NCBI GenBank assembly: GCA_903878415.1
Contig: CAIRHO010000029.1
Span: 1-43,325 of the forward strand
From: an uncultured Actinomycetes bacterium
Lineage (GTDB): Bacteria; Actinomycetota; Actinomycetes; Nanopelagicales; Nanopelagicaceae
DNA: 43,325 bases
Direction: 5' to 3'
The notes beneath the pieces were generated by a model. The model saw only the letters and a program-made list of their open reading frames with translations, was not told the origin of the DNA and made no database searches. Position 1 is the first letter of the stretch; each line of letters begins with the position of its first letter. The position numbers and the translations under genes are program-made. This document shows, one piece after another, positions 24,103-32,803 of the stretch.

Positions 24103-24108
24103 GGTGTA

Positions 24109-24114
24109 AGCCTA
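24109..24114 (-). promoter_or_regulatory. -10 box of leaderless lipB promoter
   Basis: TAGGCT on the reverse strand, six bases (TACACC) before the ATG at 24102. Confidence 0.5.
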
Positions 24115-24196
24115 ACTATCTTCTGCAATAAGGTATCCCCTCAGGTAAGATTTCGCCCAGTTACAGTCGTAAAAAACCATCATTGAAAATGCAGTA

Positions 24197-24221
24197 GCGC
24201 GATTCCTTCGCGCCCAAGGAG
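24197..24221 (+). promoter_or_regulatory. Hairpin plus ribosome binding site before the MMPL gene
   Basis: GCGCGA (24197–24202) and TCGCGC (24208–24213) form a 6-bp GC-rich stem with loop TTCCT, two bases before the AAGGAG ribosome binding site. It may tune translation or be a small operator; the dyad is seen, the function is not. Confidence 0.35.
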
Positions 24222-24233
24222 AGGCTACAAGCT

Positions 24234-26390
24234 ATGAAAAGTGGTTCTATAAAAGGTCGAAAACCGCTTTGGATCGCAATTATCGCGATCGTTGCTTGGC
24301 TCGGAATCAGCAGCGTAGCGGGTCCAACCTTTGGCAAACTCTCAACAGTTCAAGAGAACGATAATTCAGGTTTCCTCCCAGATAACGCAGAATCCACCAA
24401 GACTGCAAAAGTAACCGTGAAATTCGCAGATTCAGCCAATGATCAGTTACCAACTTTGTTGCTCTTTCTTGGAGATATGGATGTTGCAAAGCTTGGTGCA
24501 ATTAATCAATACCTTGCAACGCTTTCCAATAAGAAAGTACCAGGAACTGAAATTGCACTTTCGGAATACATAATTCCAGGTTCAGTATTAGCAGCCTTCC
24601 CATCGCAAGACGGTAAAGCAGCGCTCGCTAATATTCCATTAAATTCTAAAGTTGCTACCGATAACATTGACGATAAGCCGGCTCTACCTCAGATTATTAA
24701 ATTTATTCGAAGCGATCTTGCTACTAATTTTGATAGCAAAGGTCTTACCACCAACGTAACTGGCTTCGGCGGAATCCTGGCCGACTTATTCGGCGCATTT
24801 GGATCGATTGACTCGTCACTCCTACTGACAACTCTTGCCGTTGTATCAATAATTTTGATAATTGTTTACCGCTCACCATTTCTTTGGATTCTGCCATTAT
24901 TTAGCGCTGTAACAGCGCTTTCACTTGCTGGCACAATCATTTATTACCTAGCAAAAGCAAATGTGATAGATCTAAATGGCCAATCCCAAGGAATTCTTTC
25001 AGTATTAGTTCTTGGCGCTGCTACTGATTATGCGCTACTTCTAATTTCAAGATACCGAGAAGAGTTGCACCATCATGATTCTCGCTATGAATCTATGAAG
25101 ATCGCGCTTCGTGGAGTTCTCGAACCTATCGTGGCCTCCGGAAGTACAGTTATCGCTGGCTTACTTGTACTTCTATTAAGCGATCTCTCCAGCAACCGCG
25201 GACTTGGACCGGTCGGAGCAATTGGCATTGCCTCATCGATGATTACGGTTCTGACATTTTTACCTGCATTGCTCGTGGTTTTTGGACGTTGGATTTTTTG
25301 GCCAAAAGTTCCACGTTTTGATGATGTAAATGAGCAGTTAACCGGCTTCTGGTCGAAAGTTGGCACTGGCGTAGAGCGTCATCCAAAACGTACTTGGATT
25401 TCTGCGGCGGTACTTCTAACCGTTCTCGCTGGTTTTTCATTCACACTCGATGCTAAAGGACTTTCAACCACTCAAGCATTTTCTGGACATCCAGATTCTG
25501 TAGTTGGCCAAGAGAAATTGCTGGAGCATTTCCCGGGCGGGGAAGGCTCACCAGTACAAATAGTTGTAAAAGAAAAAGACGTTGTAGCTGTTACAACTTC
25601 GCTAAAAAGCAATAAGGATGTGGCATTTGTTGCGCCACAACTAACGGGACCCGTAATTCCAGGAGCACCAGCGCCAACAACTAAAATTGTTGATGGGTTG
25701 GTGTTGTTAAATGCAACTCTTGCGGTGACCGCGGACTCGGTAGAGGCACGCAATGCAATTCCAGCTATTCGCGATGCTGTACATGCGATTGATCCAGAAA
25801 TTTTAGTTGGCGGTGGCACAGCAGTTCAATATGACACCGATGTCGCTTCTCGCCACGATAATAGATTGATCATCCCGGTTGTACTTTTGATAATTGCACT
25901 AATCCTTGGGTTGCTCTTGCGCAGCGTATTTGCCGCTCTCTTGCTTCTTGGCACTGTGATTTTATCTTTCATGGCGACTCTCGGAGTTTGCCAATTGGTA
26001 TTTGCGCATATTTTCCATTTTCCAGGAGCAGACACTTCCTTCCCGCTATTTGCATTTATCTTTTTAGTAGCGCTCGGTATTGATTACAACATTTTCTTAA
26101 TGACACGCGTTCGCGAAGAAGCTCAGAAAATCGGTACTCGCAAGGGTGTCATTAAAGGTTTAACTGTTACAGGTGGCGTAATTACCTCAGCCGGAATTGT
26201 GTTGGCTGCAACTTTCGCGGTGCTCGGCGTATTGCCATTAGTTTTCTTAGCGGAGTTGGGATTTGCAGTTGCATTTGGAGTTCTGCTTGACACCACAATT
26301 GTGCGTTCCTTGTTAGTGCCGGCGCTAGTTCATTCGATAGGACCGAAAATTTGGTGGCCTTCTAAACTTCAGCATGAAAAAATCGACTAA
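24234..26390 (+). CDS. MMPL-family (RND superfamily) transporter
   Basis: A 718-residue exporter with two MMPL halves: helix 1 near residue 12, an extracytoplasmic loop, then a helix bundle, repeated. The proton-relay signature occurs in both halves, as GAATDYALLLISRYREEL and GIDYNIFLMTRVREEA (each with Asp-Tyr). The C-terminal HSIGPKIWWPS is the usual end of YdfJ-type actinobacterial members. These export lipids, drugs or pigments; the substrate is unknown. It has a clear AAGGAG ribosome binding site and a ~100-base leader, unlike its leaderless neighbours. The FAD oxidoreductase gene follows after 23 bases and may be co-transcribed. Confidence 0.92.
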   Translation: MKSGSIKGRKPLWIAIIAIVAWLGISSVAGPTFGKLSTVQENDNSGFLPDNAESTKTAKVTVKFADSANDQLPTLLLFLGDMDVAKLGAINQYLATLSNKKVPGTEIALSEYIIPGSVLAAFPSQDGKAALANIPLNSKVATDNIDDKPALPQIIKFIRSDLATNFDSKGLTTNVTGFGGILADLFGAFGSIDSSLLLTTLAVVSIILIIVYRSPFLWILPLFSAVTALSLAGTIIYYLAKANVIDLNGQSQGILSVLVLGAATDYALLLISRYREELHHHDSRYESMKIALRGVLEPIVASGSTVIAGLLVLLLSDLSSNRGLGPVGAIGIASSMITVLTFLPALLVVFGRWIFWPKVPRFDDVNEQLTGFWSKVGTGVERHPKRTWISAAVLLTVLAGFSFTLDAKGLSTTQAFSGHPDSVVGQEKLLEHFPGGEGSPVQIVVKEKDVVAVTTSLKSNKDVAFVAPQLTGPVIPGAPAPTTKIVDGLVLLNATLAVTADSVEARNAIPAIRDAVHAIDPEILVGGGTAVQYDTDVASRHDNRLIIPVVLLIIALILGLLLRSVFAALLLLGTVILSFMATLGVCQLVFAHIFHFPGADTSFPLFAFIFLVALGIDYNIFLMTRVREEAQKIGTRKGVIKGLTVTGGVITSAGIVLAATFAVLGVLPLVFLAELGFAVAFGVLLDTTIVRSLLVPALVHSIGPKIWWPSKLQHEKID

Positions 26391-26413
26391 CTCAGTTTCT
26401 TCAGCATAATTAG

Positions 26414-27577
26414 ATGAAGAGTTTTAATCGAAATGTAGTTGTAATCGGTGCCGGGCTAGCAGGTATTACGGCCGCGCGGGTACTGCAAGATGGCGGCGCT
26501 TCCGTAACTTTATTGGAATCATCTGATCGAGTTGGTGGCCGGATGGCTACTGATGTAGTCGATGGATTTCGGTGCGATCGCGGTTTCCAAGTTATAAATC
26601 CTAGGTACCCAGAGATAATTAAATCCGGGATATTTCCAACTTTGGATTTCCGTTACTTGCCTAGACGTATTGATGTATTAATAGAGAACCAGGTGATGAG
26701 AGCCGGGGCAAATTTGCAAACTTTTCTAAACCCAAAATTCGGATCCACTTTTGAAAAGACTTCGCTACTCAAGTATCTAAATTCAAGCAATAAAATTTCT
26801 TGCGAGACTGCCGCCTTATCCGCTGGACTGGGTGATTTTTATCGGAAAATTTTAAAACCATTCTTAACTGGCGTGTTTTTAGCTTCACCCGAACTAGTGT
26901 CAAATGAATTGGCCAAGACTCTAATTAAGTATTTTGTTTTGGGGAAGCCTGGCATTCCAGCGTTAGGGGTTGGCGAATTACCAAATAAACTTGCAAATGC
27001 TCTCCATGATCTGCAATTAGGAGTTCAAGTAAATGAAATCGGTGATGGCGTAGTAGAAACTAGTATTGGCAAAATGAGTGCCGATGTAATTGTGGTGGCT
27101 ACTGATCCAACAACTTCGGCTCAACTTCTACAACAGGCAGAAGTTCCAGTCATGAATTCTGCAACGACTTGGTATCACGCACTAAATGATCCAATTGAAA
27201 TTGGTGCTAATTTAAGAATTGATGGAAGTGGCCTTGGACCAGTAATTAATTCAATTGCAATATCTAATATTTCACCTTATTACGCTCCTGCCGGAAAAAC
27301 TTTAATTTCCTCAACAACAATAATTCCTGCATCAGAGTCAGAAATAAGAAGGCATTTAAGTGCAATCTGGAAACGTTCTTCCAAGGAGTGGGATTTAGTA
27401 AGTAAGTATGAAATTAAACAATCACTGCCGCTGCATGGTGTATCTAAGCCAATTGAATCGGTTGTCGAGATTAAGCAGAATCTATTTGTTATTGGCGATC
27501 ACAGAGAGACACCATCCCAACAAGGAGCAATGCACTCAGGTCGTAGAGCAGCTGAAAAAATTTTAAGCTTAGATTAA
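26414..27577 (+). CDS. FAD-dependent oxidoreductase (amine oxidase / phytoene-desaturase-like)
   Basis: A 387-residue flavoprotein with N-terminal dinucleotide-binding motif VVIGAGLAGITAARVL and the GGR loop (DRVGGRMATD) typical of the amine oxidase/protoporphyrinogen oxidase/carotenoid desaturase superfamily. The C-terminal FAD-binding end reads IGDHRETPSQQGAMHSGRRAAEKI. The middle contains FLTGVFLASPEL, common in uncharacterised NAD(P)/FAD proteins of bacteria. It lies 23 bases after the MMPL gene and overlaps the convergent TIGR01777 gene by four bases. No neighbouring carotenoid gene supports a specific substrate. Confidence 0.85.
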   Translation: MKSFNRNVVVIGAGLAGITAARVLQDGGASVTLLESSDRVGGRMATDVVDGFRCDRGFQVINPRYPEIIKSGIFPTLDFRYLPRRIDVLIENQVMRAGANLQTFLNPKFGSTFEKTSLLKYLNSSNKISCETAALSAGLGDFYRKILKPFLTGVFLASPELVSNELAKTLIKYFVLGKPGIPALGVGELPNKLANALHDLQLGVQVNEIGDGVVETSIGKMSADVIVVATDPTTSAQLLQQAEVPVMNSATTWYHALNDPIEIGANLRIDGSGLGPVINSIAISNISPYYAPAGKTLISSTTIIPASESEIRRHLSAIWKRSSKEWDLVSKYEIKQSLPLHGVSKPIESVVEIKQNLFVIGDHRETPSQQGAMHSGRRAAEKILSLD

Positions 27578-28461
27578 TCAATCAAAGCAGTTAGCGCGCT
27601 GGCTAAATGCGGGTAATCGAAAGTAAAGCCGGCTGCTAATAATTTCTCTGGAAGAATCTTCTTAGATCCAAGAACTTCAGTTGAAAATCCGCCAAGGGCT
27701 ATTTTCAAAGCAATTGCTGGAGCTGGAAATAGTGCGGGACGATGTAGCGCCCTAGCAAGGGCTGCGGTAAATTCTTGATTTGTAGCTGGGTTTGGCGAAG
27801 TTAGATTTACTGGACCTTCAACTTTATTCTCCAATAAAAATCTAATTGCACGTAGTTGGTCATGCAGAGTGATCCAAGACCACCATTGCTTACCACTTCC
27901 CAATTTTCCGCCTAACCCAAATCGAAAGAGCGGCAACATTTTTCCGAGTGCACCACCTGTTGGATCTAAAACTAATCCGGTACGAATTTTTACAGTTCGT
28001 ACATCGCCCGCAAGATCTGCTGCTGCTTCCCATTCCCGAGAAACTGCTGCAAGAAAATCATCGCCACCGCGATCATTTTCAGTTACGGCTCGGCTACCTG
28101 TTTCGCCGTACCAGCCGATTGCGCTAGCTGAGATAAACACTTCGGGTTTCAAAGTTGCTACCGCATTTGCAATTGCCGTAGTTCCAAGTAATCGAGAATT
28201 CAAAATGGTGGCGCGATATTTCGAATTCCATCGCTTATCACTTACACCTGCACCAGCTAAATGAATAATTGCATTAACGCCTTCAAGTGGTGCTAAATCC
28301 ACCGTTCCATTCGTTGGATCCCAAGTTACTTCGTCAGCGGATACGACAGGACGACGAACTAATCTTTGTACAGTATGGCCTTCAGATTTCAATAGCCCAG
28401 CTAGCGCAGTTCCAATTAATCCGGATGCACCAGTTAATGCGATTCGTTGCGGTGGCCGCAC
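27574..28461 (-). CDS. TIGR01777-family epimerase-like protein (SDR39U1/YfcH)
   Basis: A 295-residue extended SDR: the NAD(P) loop TGASGLIGTALAGLL (residues 9–23), RLVRRPV, IIHLAGAGVSDKRW and ASAIGWYGETG (catalytic Tyr), and the C-terminal DUF1731 block ILPEKLLAAGFTFDYPHL. The physiological role of this family is not established. It starts at a GTG that shares one base with the stop of sucB (TAGTG), so it is translated with the E2 gene. In mycobacteria the same gene follows dlaT/sucB and precedes lipB, so a link to lipoylated complexes is likely but unproven. Confidence 0.92.
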   Translation of the reverse strand: MRPPQRIALTGASGLIGTALAGLLKSEGHTVQRLVRRPVVSADEVTWDPTNGTVDLAPLEGVNAIIHLAGAGVSDKRWNSKYRATILNSRLLGTTAIANAVATLKPEVFISASAIGWYGETGSRAVTENDRGGDDFLAAVSREWEAAADLAGDVRTVKIRTGLVLDPTGGALGKMLPLFRFGLGGKLGSGKQWWSWITLHDQLRAIRFLLENKVEGPVNLTSPNPATNQEFTAALARALHRPALFPAPAIALKIALGGFSTEVLGSKKILPEKLLAAGFTFDYPHLASALTALID

Positions 28462-29768
28462 TAAAGCCCTAGGTCAGATTCAAAACGACCATCTTCAAGT
28501 CGCTCTTTCAAGGTGGTTAAAAATCGTGCTGCATCGGCACCATCAACAATTCGATGATCGTATGAAAGTGCTAAATAAACCATCGAACGGATTGCAATTG
28601 TTTCGCCGCCATCTTCACTCTTTACAACCATAGGGCGTTTAACAACTGCGCCTATGCCGAGGATGGCAACTTGTGGTTGGTTAATAATAGGTGTGTCAAA
28701 TAGCGCGCCACGACTTCCAGTATTTGTAATAGTGAATGTTCCGCCACCTAATTCCTCAGGAGTAATTTTGCTATCTCGAGTGCGTGCTGCAACATCAGCA
28801 ATTTTTCGCGCAATGCCACCGATATTTAAATCACCAGCATCTCTAATAACTGGAACTAATAGTCCGCGTTCAGTATCAACCGCAACGCCAAGGTGTTCAG
28901 CTCCGTGATATGTGATCAGATCGCCATCAAGTGAAGAGTTAACAACTGGATGTTGTTTCAGAGCTTCGCATACTGCAACTGTAAAAAATGGCAAGAAACT
29001 TAATTTCACACCTTCGCGCGCTTCAAAATTTGCTTTTGAACGGTCTCTCAGCCGTGCAATTTTTGTAATATCAACTTCAACAACTGTGGTTAATTGCGCG
29101 CTCACTTGCAAAGACTCAACCATTCGGGCTGCAATTACTTTTCGGAGACGTGACATTTTCGCGCTAGTTCCACGGAGTGGTGATATTGCTGCTGGAGTTA
29201 TTGCACGTTGCGAATTCGAGGTGGAAGGTGACATTGAAAGTGCAGGTGAAGGTGAAGGCGTTGCATTTGCCGGACGAGGTGCTGCAGCCATTACATCTTC
29301 TTTTCTAATTCGACCGCCTACGCCACTTCCAGTAACTTTAGCTAAATCAACGCCGTTATCAGATGCTAACTTTCGAACGATTGGTGTTATGTAAGAATCT
29401 TCAATCGGTGCAGTTGGTTTCACCGCAACTGGTGCAGGAGCCGCAACTACTGGAGCCGCAACTACTGGAGCCGCAACTACTGGAGCCGCAACTACTGGAG
29501 CCGCAACTACTGGAGCCGCAACTGTGGTTGCGCCCTCTGAAATTAAAGCTAAATCCGTACCAACAGCGACCGTAGTATCTACTTGAATTAAAATCTTCTC
29601 TAACGTACCTGCAACTGGAGATGGAATTTCAGTATCAACTTTGTCGGTAGAAACTTCTAGAAGTGGCTCATCAATTGCAACTTGATCGCCCTCTTTTTTC
29701 AACCAACGAGTAACCGTGCCTTCACTTACGCTCTCGCCAAGTGCCGGCATCTTTACTGAGAAACTCAT
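28461..29768 (-). CDS. sucB: Dihydrolipoamide acyltransferase, E2 of a 2-oxo acid dehydrogenase complex
   Basis: Core subunit that carries acyl groups on lipoate. The 435 residues comprise one lipoyl domain (residues ~2–76, lipoylated Lys43 in TDKVDTE), a hinge rich in VVAAP repeats (~85–118) and a peripheral-subunit binding domain ([21 protein letters not shown], split here by description). The catalytic domain has [14 protein letters not shown] with active His. The closest families are 2-oxoglutarate dehydrogenase E2 and the shared actinobacterial DlaT; the substrate is not certain. An AAAGGAG ribosome binding site precedes the ATG. The DNA repeats in the hinge are perfect at nucleotide level. 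Lpd is encoded immediately upstream. Confidence 0.94.
   Translation of the reverse strand: MSFSVKMPALGESVSEGTVTRWLKKEGDQVAIDEPLLEVSTDKVDTEIPSPVAGTLEKILIQVDTTVAVGTDLALISEGATTVAAPVVAAPVVAAPVVAAPVVAAPVVAAPAPVAVKPTAPIEDSYITPIVRKLASDNGVDLAKVTGSGVGGRIRKEDVMAAAPRPANATPSPSPALSMSPSTSNSQRAITPAAISPLRGTSAKMSRLRKVIAARMVESLQVSAQLTTVVEVDITKIARLRDRSKANFEAREGVKLSFLPFFTVAVCEALKQHPVVNSSLDGDLITYHGAEHLGVAVDTERGLLVPVIRDAGDLNIGGIARKIADVAARTRDSKITPEELGGGTFTITNTGSRGALFDTPIINQPQVAILGIGAVVKRPMVVKSEDGGETIAIRSMVYLALSYDHRIVDGADAARFLTTLKERLEDGRFESDLGL
29437..29523 (-). repeat. 15-bp tandem repeat in the sucB hinge
   Basis: Five identical copies of GGAGCCGCAACTACT (29437–29511) plus a 12-base partial copy. They encode repeated VVAAP on the reverse strand. 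Perfect identity, even at third positions, suggests recent slippage and length polymorphism among strains. Confidence 0.95.
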
Positions 29769-29816
29769 TTTGTTGCTCCTTTAGAAACTCTGTGCGATGT
29801 TGCGAAGGTGATAATT

Positions 29817-31184
29817 CTATCCATGAGCATGTAAAGGTTTCCCGGCAAGCGCTAAATGTGCCTCGCCCATAGCCTCGGACAAGGTTGGGTGAGCGTGGAT
29901 TAATTGCGCAACATCGGAAGCCTCCGCCTCCCAGTTGTAAATTAATTGAGCTTCTGAAATTAATTCACCTACACGCGCACCGACCATATGGATTCCAAGG
30001 ACCGGACCATTTTTCGCAGCAACCAATTTTATTGAGCCAGCAGTTTTCAAAATCTGGGCTTTTCCATTTCCGGCAAGATCATAATTCAATTCAACAACAT
30101 CATGACCGGCCGCTTTAGCTTGCGCTGTAGTTAAACCAACAGATGCAACTTCAGGTTCTGAATAAGTTACTCGCGGAACTCCGTTGTAATTAATTGGTCG
30201 AGGTTTTAAGCCTGATATTTCTTCGGCTACCAATATTCCTTCTGCAAAGCCAACATGCGCAAGTTGCAACGTTGGGATCAAATCACCAACAGCCCAAATT
30301 CCTGGAACGTTTGTGCGGCATTTATCATCGACTAATACGTAACCGCGATCCATTTTGATTCCTTGTTCTTCATAACCAATGTTTGCAGATACTGGACCGC
30401 GACCTACAGCCACTAATAAAATTTCGGCAGCGAAAGTTTTGCCATCTTCAAGAGTTATCTCCACACCATCTTTACTCTTTGCTGCGCTCTTGAACTTAAT
30501 GCCGAGTTCAAAATTTATGCCGCGCTTGCGAAATGCGCGCTCTAATAGTTTGCTGGAAGATTCATCCTCAAGAGCAATTAGGTGAGGCAATCCTTCAATG
30601 ATTGTTACCTCTGCACCAAATGAACGCCATACTGATGCGAATTCACATCCGATTACACCGCCACCGAGAACAATCACACTTTTAGGCACTCGATCTAAAT
30701 TTATCGCTTGCTCACTTGTAATAATTGTGGTGCCGTCAATATCTAAACCGGGCAGCGACTTTGGGTAAGAGCCAGTTGCGAGAATTACATTTTTCCCAGA
30801 ATATTTCGTACCGTTAACATCGACAGTGTTTTTCGCTACCAATTTTCCATGACCTTCAACGAAAGTGACATTTCTAGATTTCACTAGCCCTTGCAAACCT
30901 TTATGGAGCCGGGCCACAACACCATCTTTATATGCATTAACAGCCAACATATCCATGGCAATAAATTCAGCCTTTACGCCGTACTCCGCGGCGTGCTTCG
31001 CGCTTTCTGCGATTTCACCGGCATGCAATAAGGCTTTAGTTGGGATGCAGCCACGGTGTAAACAAGTTCCACCAAGTTTGCCTTCTTCGATAAGGGCTAC
31101 CGTTAAACCAAGTTGTGAACCTCGTAAAGCTGCTGCGTAACCGCCGCTGCCTCCTCCAAGAATTACTAAATCAAACTCAGCCAC
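29817..31184 (-). CDS. lpdA: Dihydrolipoyl dehydrogenase
   Basis: E3 flavoprotein that re-oxidises dihydrolipoyl groups with NAD+ for the 2-oxo acid dehydrogenase and glycine cleavage systems. It has 455 residues with FAD motif LVILGGGSGGYAAAL, redox disulfide GGTCLHRGCIPTK (C41, C46), NAD motif VIVLGGGVIGCEFASVW, VLLV-type AVGRGPV, GIWAVGDL, and the C-terminal HAHPTLSEAMGEA catalytic His-Glu. It starts at GTG after an AAGGGG ribosome binding site. It is followed 48 bases later by sucB in the same direction and lies downstream of pepA. The location favours service to the adjacent E2. Confidence 0.97.
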   Translation of the reverse strand: MAEFDLVILGGGSGGYAAALRGSQLGLTVALIEEGKLGGTCLHRGCIPTKALLHAGEIAESAKHAAEYGVKAEFIAMDMLAVNAYKDGVVARLHKGLQGLVKSRNVTFVEGHGKLVAKNTVDVNGTKYSGKNVILATGSYPKSLPGLDIDGTTIITSEQAINLDRVPKSVIVLGGGVIGCEFASVWRSFGAEVTIIEGLPHLIALEDESSSKLLERAFRKRGINFELGIKFKSAAKSKDGVEITLEDGKTFAAEILLVAVGRGPVSANIGYEEQGIKMDRGYVLVDDKCRTNVPGIWAVGDLIPTLQLAHVGFAEGILVAEEISGLKPRPINYNGVPRVTYSEPEVASVGLTTAQAKAAGHDVVELNYDLAGNGKAQILKTAGSIKLVAAKNGPVLGIHMVGARVGELISEAQLIYNWEAEASDVAQLIHAHPTLSEAMGEAHLALAGKPLHAHG

Positions 31185-31244
31185 TTGTAGAGCCCCTTCT
31201 CGCTAATTGAATTGAGTCCTATCTTGCCAGTTTTAGAGTCAGAT

Positions 31245-32747
31245 TTATAACTCAGATTTATTCTCAGCAAAGGTGACAAGTGAGCGAAGCGACACACCAG
31301 TACCGCCTACTGGAGTGTATCCATGAGGTTTGGCCTCGTTATATGCCGGTCCGGCAATATCAAGGTGGAGCCAAGGCAGATCTGGCGATACGAATTCTTT
31401 TAAGAAAAGTCCAGCAACTAACATGCCACCCATTCGATCTCCAATATTTGCAATGTCTGCAACTGGTGAATCAAGTGATGCACGCAATTCTTCCGGTAGT
31501 GGCATTGGCCAGAATAATTCACCGCACTTTTCTGCAGCAACTAAGAAATCTTCGCAAAGTTTTTCGTTATTTGTCATAGCAGCGCTGGTGCGAGTACCAA
31601 GTGCAACTACTTGAGCTCCAGTTAAAGTTGCTACATCAATAATCCCATCAAGACCGCCAGCTTTTGCACCAACTTCGGCAGCCTTCATAAGCGCATCTGC
31701 CAATACAAGTCGTCCTTCTGCATCCGGATTTAATACTTCAACAGTTTTGCCACCGTAAATTGTGATTATGTCACTTGGGCGAGTTGCAGTATCACTCGGC
31801 ATATTCTCAGCTAACGGCGCCCAAGCATCGATTGCAATTGGTAATTTCAATTGTGCAATAGCTATTGCTGCAGCTACTACAGCGGCAGCACCGCTCATAT
31901 CGGATTTCATTGCTTCCATACCAAGGGCTGGTTTTAAAGCTAAGCCGCCAGTGTCGAAAGTTATTCCTTTCCCAACAAATGCGTAACGCTTAATCTTTTT
32001 CTTACCAGCGTTCTTTGGTTGATACGAAAGATGTAACAATCTAGGTGGGTTTGCCGAACCTTGCCCAACACCGACGATGCCACCAAATCCTTGGGCCTTT
32101 AGTTGAGCATCAGTGAAAATTTCTACTTTGAGTCCAGCAGCAATTCCAACTTTCTTAATCCGAGCACAGAATGATTCTGGAGTTAGATGGCTCGGTGGCG
32201 TATTTATTAAGTCGCGAACGATATGGGTATTTTCTGCAATTACAGTTGCTCGCTTGATTGCCGCTTTAGCATCAGCGCTATTGGCAGATTTCGCAAAGAT
32301 TGTGACCGATGAGAGCACAGCTTTTCGCTCTGATTTAGATGTTCCGCGGAATTCATCAAAAGCATAAGCGCCTAACAATGCGCCTTCAGCTACTGCAGCC
32401 AATTCACTCTTTGAGGAATGTGGAAGTGCAAATGTCGCACTCTTTGCCCCAGCTAATGAACGCGCAGCAGCGCCAGCAGCCCTACGGAGGGTTTCCGCTG
32501 AGTAATTTGTAGTGGTCTCGCCTAATCCGGTAAGCACCAATAATTTATAAGTCGCGCCTGGCAATTTAATAATTTCATCAGCAGATCCAGTAGCGCCCAT
32601 ATCTTCAAGGGCAGCGAGTAATTCACTCACATCTAATTTGATTTCCCCAGATTCAATTATCAACTTCTTACTCTTTGCATTTCGAGCAAGTCCGACTACC
32701 AAAATATCGGTTATGACCTTGTTCTCTGAAAGTCGAATAGTTGTCAT
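31245..32747 (-). CDS. pepA: Leucyl aminopeptidase (M17)
   Basis: Cytosolic dimetal aminopeptidase that removes N-terminal residues from peptides. The 500 residues have an N-terminal macro-like domain and the catalytic domain with VGKGITFDTGGLALKP (metal-binding Lys and Asp), MKSDMSGAAAV, and the family signature NPDAEGRLVLADAL (Pro in place of the usual Thr). The start is ATG with a GAGAGG ribosome binding site. It is divergent from gcvT across a 17-bp palindrome, the same pairing seen in mycobacteria (pepB next to gcvT). Confidence 0.95.
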   Translation of the reverse strand: MTTIRLSENKVITDILVVGLARNAKSKKLIIESGEIKLDVSELLAALEDMGATGSADEIIKLPGATYKLLVLTGLGETTTNYSAETLRRAAGAAARSLAGAKSATFALPHSSKSELAAVAEGALLGAYAFDEFRGTSKSERKAVLSSVTIFAKSANSADAKAAIKRATVIAENTHIVRDLINTPPSHLTPESFCARIKKVGIAAGLKVEIFTDAQLKAQGFGGIVGVGQGSANPPRLLHLSYQPKNAGKKKIKRYAFVGKGITFDTGGLALKPALGMEAMKSDMSGAAAVVAAAIAIAQLKLPIAIDAWAPLAENMPSDTATRPSDIITIYGGKTVEVLNPDAEGRLVLADALMKAAEVGAKAGGLDGIIDVATLTGAQVVALGTRTSAAMTNNEKLCEDFLVAAEKCGELFWPMPLPEELRASLDSPVADIANIGDRMGGMLVAGLFLKEFVSPDLPWLHLDIAGPAYNEAKPHGYTPVGGTGVSLRSLVTFAENKSEL

Positions 32748-32779
32748 GAAACGCCTCTCGCCAAGATTCGGAAATCTAT

Positions 32780-32797
32780 ACCTACCAGCGGTAGGTT
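32780..32797. promoter_or_regulatory. 17-bp palindrome overlapping the gcvT -10 box, between pepA and gcvT
   Basis: ACCTACCagcGGTAGGT (32780–32796) is a perfect 7-3-7 dyad. Its right arm overlaps TAGGTT (32792–32797), the -10 box six bases before the gcvT ATG. It also lies in the pepA promoter region, so a repressor here could control both genes. The binding protein is unknown. Confidence 0.5.
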
Positions 32798-32803
32798 ATT
32801 GGA

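Noticed and set aside
29437-29523. Short direct repeats resembling a CRISPR or minisatellite
   Set aside because: Repeats are contiguous with no spacers, multiples of three, and encode the expected Ala/Pro/Val hinge of E2.
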